Source: Gryganskiella cystojenkinii
Lineage: Eukaryota > Mortierellomycota > Mortierellomycetes > Mortierellales > Mortierellaceae
Direction of reading: 5' to 3'
DNA length: 26,605 nucleotides
NCBI GenBank assembly: GCA_015852425.1
Contig: JAAAIG010000545.1
Span: 1-26,605, forward strand
In this document: positions 18,757 to 26,605 of the stretch, one piece after another
How the letters are laid out: the number at the start of each line of letters is the position of its first letter
How positions within the stretch are numbered: position 1 is the first letter of the stretch
The notes under the pieces: model-generated
What the model saw: the letters and a program-made list of their open reading frames with translations, nothing else
Told to the model about the DNA's origin: nothing
The model's database searches: none
Program-made: the position numbers and the translations under genes

Positions 18757-21700
18757 ATGAAGGCCTATCTCCAGATCCTGAGCGCTGGTACCGCAGACTG
18801 TCCCCCTTCCGTGGTTCTCCATTTCGACTCTCAACGTTACCTGATCAATTGTGGAGAGGGCACCCAAAGACTTTGCATGGAATCCCGTATGCGTTTCGCA
18901 AAACTCAGGACCGTTCTCTTGACGCGTACCCATTGGGACGTCATGGGCGGATTGCCAGGTATTAATTGTTTACAGTTCGAGATGGTATATGGAGGGATCA
19001 GACAGAAAATAGATTGCTTTTTGATAACACTCTGTATTTTTTTATTTGACTGCTTCTAGGAATGATGTTGACCCTGTCGGATGTGGGGGTCCAGAACATG
19101 AAGGTCCTGGGAGCCGAGAACTTGACCCACGCGTTGGTCTCGACCCGCCCCTTTGTCTACAGGAACAACATGGCTGTCGAGACGCTCGAGTTTCGTGACC
19201 AGGAGGACAAAAACTCTTACCAGGACGAGAATTTGCGCATCACCTCTGTTCATGTCTACCCTGTCAACTATCAACGGGACGAGAAGCCGTATCAGTGGCC
19301 AGCATCGTACAAACCCCCTTACTCTCACTCAGGAAACGGATCGCCTTCTTCGAGTCGTCATAACGGATCCAACATGGCCTCACCAGTGGATTCACCAGTG
19401 CCTGCCGCCGCCGCCGCTACTTCAGCTGAGATGGCCATCTCTTCTTTGGAGGAGGCAGAGTCTGAATCGACAGGAAGAGTTGGAACCAAGAGGAACTCGG
19501 ACGAGATATCGTCGTCGCCTTCAACTCCTTTGATCTCAGAGGAACCACTGTTCAAGGATGATAACGAGATGAGAAAAGCCATGTTGAACAACATGTTCAA
19601 CCTGAGCCGCAAGGGCCTTCAACTCGCCACACCCTCCAAGAAGGCTAAAAGAGAGGCTGACGATGGCAAGAACAAGAAAAAGAACAACGGCTCTAGCAAC
19701 TCCAACGATGACTGCAATACTGCAATGTCAGCTGCTGCAACGGAAGGACTGACGGACGTCGATTTGATTGAACAACAAGCCCAAACCGAGGCCGCTAACC
19801 ACTGCGGGGGTCCTCGTCCTCCCAACACTCGATTTATGGACTTACCAAGAACAACGCCCAACAATGTCGCGCTCAGTTATATTTTCCAATCGCCTGATTA
19901 TATCGGCAAATTCAACAAACAAGCCGCGGTCGAGTTAGGTGTCAAACCCGGCAGGTTGTTTGGAGAGCTGATGAAAGGTAACACTGTGGTCTCGGAGAAG
20001 ACGGGTGCAACCGTTTACCCTCATCAAGTCGTTCAGGGAGCGCGTCCAGGGCGTGTCTTTATGGTCATTGACTGCCCCACCGTCGATTATATCGAGAGTT
20101 TGGTCGAGTCCAAGGCTTTTGAACAGTTTTATTCGACGACGGCTGAGGATGGCAGTTCAACAACGGCGGCGGCCTGTATTGTTCATTTCGGAGACCAGAC
20201 AATCCTGAGCCACCCCCGGTACAAGACCTGGATGTCTCGCTTCGGATCCGAGACTCGACATATCATCGCGAACCAGGATTACTGCGCTCAGCCATTGATC
20301 TGGAGGGCTCAGTCCTATGGGTGCTACAAATTGTCAAAGCTGAACAAGAGCATCTTCCCGATCCCTTATTACGATAACAAGCCCGTAGCTCGGTTGGATT
20401 CTGCCCTGAAGGAAGGTGTAAAAGCAACGGTCGCGTCAGGGATGTTGAAATTCCAGATCGAACCCACAACAGAATTGCAACACGATGAGGTTCAGGGGTA
20501 CCAATCATACACGGACGATTATACCTCAATGCGCGATGACAAGAAACAATACATGAGGGAGTATTACTCTGTTGCGGAACAAGTGATCCAGGAAGCCGAG
20601 GTTGAATTGGCGAAACTTCGAGATTTCCCTGGCAAGGATGTTGTCCTCACCTCTTTGGGTACAGGATCTTCGATCCCATCCAAATATCGAAATGGTAAGC
20701 CTTATTGATTCTTCATTGCGAAGTTTGATCGTGTTATGTTGATATTGTAAGAACTCTGAAAAACTGACACCATTTTTTTCCTATTGCGTCTATACTTCAC
20801 AATAGTGAGCGCCACGTTACTGGACACGATCACTCATGGCACCTTCTTTTTGGATATCGGCGAGGGAACGTTTGGTCAGATGTTCCGTCACTTTGGAGGA
20901 TACCGTCGCTCGCCCGATCAAACAAATTGTGTCGAGGACAGGATCAAGAATCTGAAGGGCATCTTCATTTCCCATTTGCATGCGGATCATCATCTCGGAA
21001 CCGTATCGATTATTGATCGATGGAACAAGGTAAAGTTTGATACGAGAATTCCGATGCGATGCAGTCCAGTCGTTTTTTTTTTTTTTTTTTTTTTTTTCGC
21101 GTTGTATTAACGGTCTAGCCTCTTCCATGATGCTCTCCCCTCCACTAAAATAATAATTAGCTCCGCACTCCTGATACCGATCCACTTTATTTAATTGCGC
21201 CCCTCAAATTCAACTCTTTCCTTCAAGAACTCTCGGACGTTCAGGATTTCGGATACCAACACGTTCGATTTATCGAATCTGAGGATATTGTGCACTGGCG
21301 AGACCCTTTCCGGAACAAGTTGCGTCAACAAGCGGATAAAGTCCTTCGAGAACTCTTGAAGACCTCGGGTTTTGAAGAGATCAAGACTGTGGATGTGATT
21401 CATTGTCCCTGGGCTTATGGCATCAGCATGAAGCATAAGGAAGGGTGGAAGATTGTTTACTCCGGTGATACCCGACCTTGTCAGAACTTGGTCTCGGCCG
21501 GTCAAGACGCCACAGTCCTTTTGCACGAGGCGACGTTTGAGGAAGAGATGCGGGATGAGGCACTGAAAAAGAAACACTCTACGGTCAATGAAGCCATCAT
21601 GGTCGGTGAAGGGATGGACGCCAAGTTTACGATGCTCACACATTTCAGTCAACGGTACCCCAAGATCCCAAGATTCGACTCCGAGGACAAACAGACAGTG

Positions 21701-21868
21701 ATTGGTATCTGTTTTGATCTTATGAGTGTCACATTCGGTCAGATGGCGGTCTTGCCCAAGTACTTGCCAGCCTTGAAATGTCTTTATTCTGAGCAGAGTG
21801 ATGAAGCCAAGGATGGAGAAGAGGAGAGTAAAGACGGAGAGTTAAAGAACTTGACCTCGCACGAATAA
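18757..21868 (+). CDS. TRZ1: Long-form tRNase Z (RNase Z, ELAC2/Trz1 type)
   Basis: Endonuclease that removes the 3' trailer from precursor tRNAs in the nucleus and, in many species, mitochondria. Four exons (18757-18958, 19060-20694, 20806-21029, 21161-21868) give 922 residues; the introns (101, 111 and 131 bp) are GT-AG and keep frame. The N-terminal half keeps the fold (LINCGEGTQRLCME) but its metal site is degenerate (LTRTHWDVMGGLPG), as expected for the long form. An insert within about residues 150-270 is low-complexity, with poly-Ala and a basic NLS-like KKAKREADDGKNKKK. The C-terminal half is catalytic: GTGSSIPSKYRNVSATLLDT, HLHADH at 669-674, H768 (HCPWAYGI), D790 (YSGDTRP), HEATFEEEM from 809, and H848 (LTHFSQRYPK). 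All expected metal ligands are present, so the enzyme should be active. The start chosen is the first ATG in frame. The stop overlaps an AATAAA (21864-21869). Confidence 0.96.
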
Positions 21869-21971
21869 AAAATATCCAAGTAAATCGGGGGTTTTTTTAA
21901 ATGCATTGGGGGCAACGCTGTGAAAGGATAAAGAGTCTATGATTTGAAATAGATCTCAATAGCAGCATTCG

Positions 21972-22469
21972 ATGACAAAACCACTCCTCTGTGAGAATAG
22001 CGATTCAATTCCCACGATGACGGAAATCTTCGAGGATCAATTTTCCTTGTTCAAAAAAACATTTCTTGTTCCTCAAGAACAGTCGAGAACTGCGCGTTTA
22101 CAATTTTCGGCGAACGCCGCGAGGGGAATGGTGCGACACGCGCACCATGTCGACAAGCAAATCAGTACGATTGCATTCTGACCATAACTCTCTCTACCAG
22201 ATCTAGAACTATCACTGGCACCATGTCTGCGATATTCCATTGACCATGTTCAAGTCTCGACTGCGATTGAAACTCAATTCCAGTTGTTTATCTCCCAAAT
22301 TAACTACCTCCGTCGAGTCCAGATCGATTCACTCCTGTCCGGACCAAATCTCTTTCACACTTCCCTATTTGACCCTCTTTTATCTCTTTTACTGTCTCTT
22401 CTTTCAACTTTTCAAGCACCTGAATTTTATTTTTTGAGTATAATACCACCTCCGTACCGTAGTGCTTGA
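21972..22469 (+). CDS. Possible unrecognised two-exon gene or remnant
   Basis: A frame from ATG 21972 (a second ATG at 22017) reads to about 22160 as hydrophilic protein (MTEIFEDQFSLFKKTFLVP, then RTARLQFSANAARGMVR). A second frame opens directly after an acceptor-like CTCTCTACCAG (about 22190-22201) and reads LELSLAPCLRYSIDHVQV, then QLFISQINYLRRVQIDSLL. The only phase-compatible donor I see (GTACGA near 22165) would give a 36-bp intron, which is very short. After about 22360 the frame becomes Leu/Phe-rich low-complexity. I cannot assign a family; coding status is uncertain. Confidence 0.25.
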
Positions 22470-22537
22470 TCGGAGAACGGCCGAGGTGCAATTGATATTA
22501 CTACCCACTACCCAGTAAAATCTTGCCAAAACAATAA

Positions 22538-23500
22538 AACCTCCGTCGCCAAGATCTCAAAGTTGCACTCTCTTTTGGAGAAGGCAGGTCGGTCGGCAAT
22601 CACGAAAACTGGGTGGCGTCGATTATCAATTGTAACTGCCAAGATTTCGCCTTGGGCTATCCCGTCACGTCTTTGGAGCCCGGTGCTATCGAACACACCA
22701 ATGTATCCCAAGCTCCTAATCATCTGTATCCGAAGTCGTGAGACATACAGTTAGGCTTTCCCATTGTCTTGTTCTCAGATACTGTCTTTGAGCAAAAGAC
22801 AAGGCGTGTTTGAAGAAACAAAGATCGTCCACCATGCTACAACCGTGCAAAATTTCAAAACTGTCACCATCTTTTTTGCTTTTATATCTCACATCGATGA
22901 AGCAAGAGAGGTGCGCCAAACATGGTACCTGATCACACTGATGGTGGGAACTTCTAGCACATGCAACCAAGGGTCTATCTCTACTCTGGAGCGGAGCGCA
23001 CAGTAAACAAAAGGGGCGAAAAAGCAATGGGACAGGTTTGCACCACTACGTGTTTAGTAGAAAAAGCAGTTGTATTTTGCACTAAACAACTATCTCTCAA
23101 GGTCACCATATTCTGCTAACTGTAGTGGAAACAATAACAATGGAAACTGGTTTGCAGGAACAAGATCAAGCAAGTGGGTCTGCATCTGACCACTGTGAAG
23201 CGAAAACACTAAGATCTTGGGGTACTGGAACGACGGCACAGGAAAAGCAACTCTACTCACTGAACAAGAGCACGAGCAAAAGTTCTTGGACAGCTAGACT
23301 TAAAAAAACAGGTTCTTTCGCAGACAAATCTTCACAGATGCACAGGTTGTGTCTTCTACTTCTCCCTCTTAAGAAAACTCGTTCTCAAACTGTTCGCTGA
23401 GCCGAGAGGGCAATACCACCAGTTCCATATAAGTAGCCACGTAACCAGTAAGGTCCTCTTCTCTCTCGCCTCCTACCAAGGTCATCGCAAATATCGACTT
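22538..23500 (+). pseudogene. Decayed coding-like region, family not recognised
   Basis: The plus strand reads as natural protein in successive frames broken by stops: 22538-22741 (VALSFGEGRSVGNHENWVAS, then DFALGYPVTSLEPGAIEHTN), the same frame after TGA to 22813 (DIQLGFPIVLFSDTVFEQKT), then another frame (VFEETKIVHHATTVQNFKTV), then KILGYWNDGTGKATLLTEQE near 23210-23280, and a 45-codon stretch ending near 23502. No frame is intact. A minus-strand frame (22723-22508, 71 codons) overlaps and also looks reasonable, so even the coding strand is not certain. It lies between two intact genes and most likely represents an old gene or transposon. Confidence 0.3.
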
Positions 23501-23502
23501 CC

Positions 23503-23966
23503 TTAACCTTTATTTCTTTGCATCTCTGGTTAGTACCACTGAGGCGATGCAGCAAGCCGAGAAGAATCTGGTGAAACTGGACAATTTCTTCTCAAAAAAA
23601 GTCCTCTTACTGCAATGCGGCTATACCATAATCCCTGTTGTTCTCAGTAGACACGGAAGAGAATCGAGTGATGGTATATTTTCTGGTAACATCTCATTAT
23701 GAAGGCAGATACCTGTAAAAGAGATGGACGATAAGACGAGGACTGTGGCGTCGGACCGGAGACCCTGAAACATTGAGGGACATCTGTTGAGCCTCGTTGC
23801 CGAAAAACTGCATGCCTTCAGCGCAGATCAGATGGAAGCGACAGGACCGATCGATCGATTTTTTCCCCTCCTATATAAAAACCCTCGGCTTTCGAGATTC
23901 TCTACCAAGAACTCAACTATACCTTCATTTGCAATCGACTACATTAACTTCGTTTCTTTTCCCATC
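23503..23966. other. Upstream region of the fatty acyl-CoA reductase gene
   Basis: About 460 bp with no gene. It holds the TATA box at 23872-23879, preceded by a GATCGATCGAT palindromic stretch (about 23850). The T/C-rich leader ends at the ATG at 23967. Confidence 0.6.
23872..23879 (+). promoter_or_regulatory. TATA box of the fatty acyl-CoA reductase gene
   Basis: TATATAAA lies 88 bp upstream of the ATG, in CCTCCTATATAAAAACCC. Transcription would start about 30 bp downstream, leaving a leader of about 60 bp. A TATA box suggests a regulated rather than constitutive promoter. Confidence 0.6.
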
Positions 23967-25800
23967 ATGACTTCAAGTGATCCTCTACAAGCTTTAGAGT
24001 TTTATGCCAGGAACAATGTTATTTTTCTCACTGGCGGGACTGGATTTGTTGGGAAGGTCATCCTTGAAAAGATCTTGCGATCTTTGCCCCAGGTCCAAAA
24101 GTAAGATCTCGCACACATCTCATGTTTTTGTTTTATCCCTCTTTCAGACTGTACTTGAATGACGGAATGTTGAAGACATACTGAGCACACTCTTTACTCG
24201 CTTAGAATCTACATGCTAATGAGGGCTCCATCCAAAGAAGCAGCACACATTCGCCTGGAGGAAGAGGTGTTTGAATGTCGTATCTTTGAGACCATCAAGG
24301 GCCTGGTCTCGAACGACAAGTCACTTCTTGATGACATAAAGAAGAAAGTTATACCTATCCTTGGAGATCTTGCCTTGGATTGTCTCGGCATCTCCCCTGA
24401 GGACCTCGAAATGATCAGCAAAGACACTAGAGTCTTTTTAAATTGCGCTGCTTCCGTCAATTTCGATGATCCATTGCGTATGGCCCTCAACGTAAGGCAC
24501 GACTGCAAACCACTGCTCGAAAATCATGCCTACATTCTACAGATTTTGCATCTTAACATATGTCTTCTGTTGCTCTTTTTAACTTTTTTATTCGCAATCT
24601 GCATTCACAGCTTAATACCTATGGACAAATGAGGTCACTTCAAGTCGCCAAGAAAATGGCAAAGCTCCAGGCATTTGTGCACGTATCGACGTCCTATGTC
24701 AACGCGCACATGAAAAATACGCGTATTGAAGAACGGATGTATCCGCTGCCTCTTGGTGATCCAGAGGCGCTCTTCCGCCAACTGAACGAGATGTCCGATG
24801 AGGAAATCTCGACTTTTGAGCGAGATGTCGTCCTCCAGATGTATCCATCGACGTACAAGTTCACCAAATCGCTGGGAGAGCACTTAATGCAGAGTAGGAA
24901 CGAGTCTTTAAAACTCCCTATAGTGATTGTGCGCTTGCCTGTCGTTACTGGAGCCTTGCATGAGCCTGTTCCTGGATGGTGTGAGGGCTTAAGCGGCGCA
25001 GCAGCGGTCATATTCATCGTGGCCACAGGTACTGTGCAAGAGTGGTACGCTGACGAGGTAACTGCTTTATTTTTTTTATTTTTTTTGCTTAAGCTTAATA
25101 CTATTTTACTGTTTGTGTGAACGCGTGCTAACTCTCTTTCTTTATTATTAAGACCAAGGCAATTGATATGGTCCCTGTCGATGTGGTCTGCAAGACGGTT
25201 CTCATGGCTGGACCAGCAGTGGTATCGGAGTCACTAAAACTTCCTTTTGTGCGAGACACAGTTCCAGTAATCCAGATGGGGTCCAGCACCCACTGTCCTT
25301 TGAATGTAGGTTATCTCTTTTGCCACTGGGAAGGTTACTGGCAGCAGCAGCCCCAGTTCAGTAAGCGACTCACGGAGGACATTCGGACCGATTTTTATAC
25401 GTTCCAAGATTTCCCTCGCCGATACCAACAAAGATTTTCAAAGGAGATCAAATTAGCCAGGGCCTCGAAAGAGGGTGCAAAGAAATACGGCAAGATGCTC
25501 CGGAAAGCCCAGGTTATCCCGAATTTTTTTTTACCGTTCTTTTCCTACCAGTGGTTCTATGAGGCGAAGAATGGACTCTGGCTGGATGAGGTCGCGCCTA
25601 CAGTGCTGTCTAGCGGGTTTGGTGCGGGGATCGACTGGCACGATCATTTGCACAAATTCAACATGGGTGTGCATGAGTACATCCTGGGAGAGGCAGTGGA
25701 TCGGACAAAGAAGATTCACTATCGAATTAGAACCTTTCACAAAGATTTCATTCCAGCTAAGGATGATCCCCCGAAATCGTTGGTGTCTTCTCATATATAA
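23967..25800 (+). CDS. Fatty acyl-CoA reductase (alcohol-forming)
   Basis: Reduces fatty acyl-CoA to primary fatty alcohol with NADPH, feeding wax ester or ether lipid synthesis. Four exons (23967-24100, 24206-24491, 24611-25057, 25153-25800) give 504 residues, the usual family length. The introns (105, 119 and 95 bp) have GTAAGA, GTAAGG and GTAACT donors, and each join restores a conserved motif. The NAD_binding_4 Rossmann domain has TGGTGFVG at 22-29, YMLMRAP, FLNCAASVNFDD, the HVSTSYVN segment (about 164-171) and the catalytic YxxxK as Y222/K226 (TYKFTK), then VRLPVVTGALHEPVPGW. A FAR_C-like tail is visible near 448-469 (GIDWHDHLHKFNMGVHEYIL). There is no N-terminal signal peptide and no obvious C-terminal transmembrane helix, so membrane attachment, if any, is not evident. 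It is isolated from the other intact genes and probably carries its own regulated promoter. Confidence 0.94.
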
Positions 25801-26464
25801 GACTTCGTGATATGAACTAGGTGAAAGATTTCAAGACTAGAGCGCCTTGCTATAGTTGCAGAGAGAAAACAAAGCGTCCCTACCAATTTTTTTATATTAA
25901 ACGGGATTCCAGAAAAAAGTTGTAGTTGTAAAAATATGGTACTTTTAAACCATGCTTTTTTAAGATAAAATGGCTGTTCAAAGAAAAAGTAAGCTGTCAC
26001 AGTGATGAATTGCTTGGGTTCCTCAGATGGACGTTTCTCACAATTACCATTCAGACAGGAGGTATTGGAATATTCATTCACGCTCACTCTCTGTGAACTT
26101 CACAAGTTTGTTTCTACTCTAGGCTAATGACGAGGATTGTGTTTATGATTCAAGTCTACTGGGATTCAGCTTGTCACAGTGAAAGAGTTTTATTCTCAGT
26201 GTGGTCAGGGTCTTCCCAGGCATCTACTATTCGCCCAGGTCCTAGTTTACGGAAATGCGTGCAGCCCACATGAAGAGGCAATGAAGGACAGAATATGAAG
26301 CAATCAAGAACGACCTCATGTAATATCTCACTAGATGGATTTTGTGACTTAATACCTTGTTCTTGGTGTCACAGCGTGCCTGGAGCGATTTTGATGGCGT
26401 GCGTGATTTTTGGTGGCGGGGTTGCTGGCCTGTGGTGGGAGGGTGGGGTCGTCAGACTGTGTCA

Positions 26465-26482
26465 CAGAGATGTTCATCTCTG
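26465..26482. repeat. Perfect 8-bp inverted repeat (hairpin)
   Basis: CAGAGATG, a 2-base loop (TT), then CATCTCTG: a perfect 8-bp stem with a very tight loop. It could be a dyad binding site or simply a chance palindrome. Confidence 0.6.
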
Positions 26483-26510
26483 AACTTTCTCTAATGCAAA
26501 ACCTCGACAG

Positions 26511-26544
26511 CACGTGACTCGAATTTCCTAGTCGAGTGACGTCA
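26511..26544. promoter_or_regulatory. E-box and CRE in an imperfect palindrome
   Basis: CACGTG (26511-26516, E-box for bHLH factors) and TGACGTCA (26537-26544, perfect CRE for bZIP ATF/CREB-type factors) flank a dyad formed by ACTCGA and TCGAGT. The spacing makes the whole 34 bp nearly palindromic. It probably belongs to a promoter of a gene beyond the right edge. Confidence 0.4.
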
Positions 26545-26605
26545 TAGAAATTTCGAGATCTCCTACATGGCGAAGACCTCATGTCGCGACGACTTCGCCC
26601 AAACT

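Larger units (their letters stand above)
25801..26605. other. Downstream intergenic region to window end
   Basis: No convincing gene in about 800 bp. A/T-rich up to about 26000. A G-rich patch at 26410-26450 precedes a hairpin and paired transcription-factor-like sites near the window end, which may be the promoter of a gene outside the window. Confidence 0.5.

Noticed and set aside
21073..21097. 25-T homopolymer
   Set aside because: It lies in the third tRNase Z intron; too far from the acceptor to be its polypyrimidine tract, but ordinary as intronic low complexity.

Overview
The window looks like nuclear DNA of a filamentous fungus, most probably an early-diverging lineage such as Mortierellaceae. 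The sequence basis is short spliceosomal introns (mostly about 60-220 bp, donors GTAAGN or GTATGT, acceptors YAG), CT-rich 5' leaders, homopeptide-rich low-complexity protein segments, and the gene set itself. The phylum-level placement is an inference. I found no CRISPR array, rRNA, convincing tRNA or prokaryotic operon.

Layout. 1-525: A18 run, pyrimidine-rich tract, then an 18-bp purine-rich tandem array. 557-2189 (+): an unrecognised gene, probably secreted, whose reading frame is interrupted; two frames join at an AAA run next to a TGA. 2529-3269 (+): small secreted protein, tentatively DUF3472-like. 4113-6383 (-): two-exon BAHD-type acyltransferase whose catalytic His is Ser. 6928-9888 (-): three-exon CofD/YvcK-like (UPF0052) protein. 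9889-12390: no convincing gene. 12397-15895: a graveyard of decayed coding fragments, including a Helitron Rep-domain remnant, a frame-broken coiled-coil gene, and two paralogous 19-codon fragments 2.9 kb apart. 16367-18112 (-): F-box protein. 18757-21868 (+): four-exon long-form tRNase Z, divergent from the F-box gene. 21972-23500: possible or decayed coding sequence that I do not recognise. 23967-25800 (+): four-exon fatty acyl-CoA reductase with a TATA box. 25801-26605: non-coding, ending in a hairpin, an E-box and a perfect CRE that may belong to a promoter of a gene to the right.

The intact genes are unrelated housekeeping or metabolic loci (tRNA 3' processing, lipid reduction, acyl transfer, ubiquitin targeting) and do not form a pathway cluster. 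I see no clear new multi-gene system. The most interesting points are a 121-codon ATG-less frame upstream of tRNase Z that encodes a mitochondrial-presequence-like peptide, the His-less BAHD enzyme, the frame junction in the first gene, and the paralogous fragments whose differences follow codon structure.
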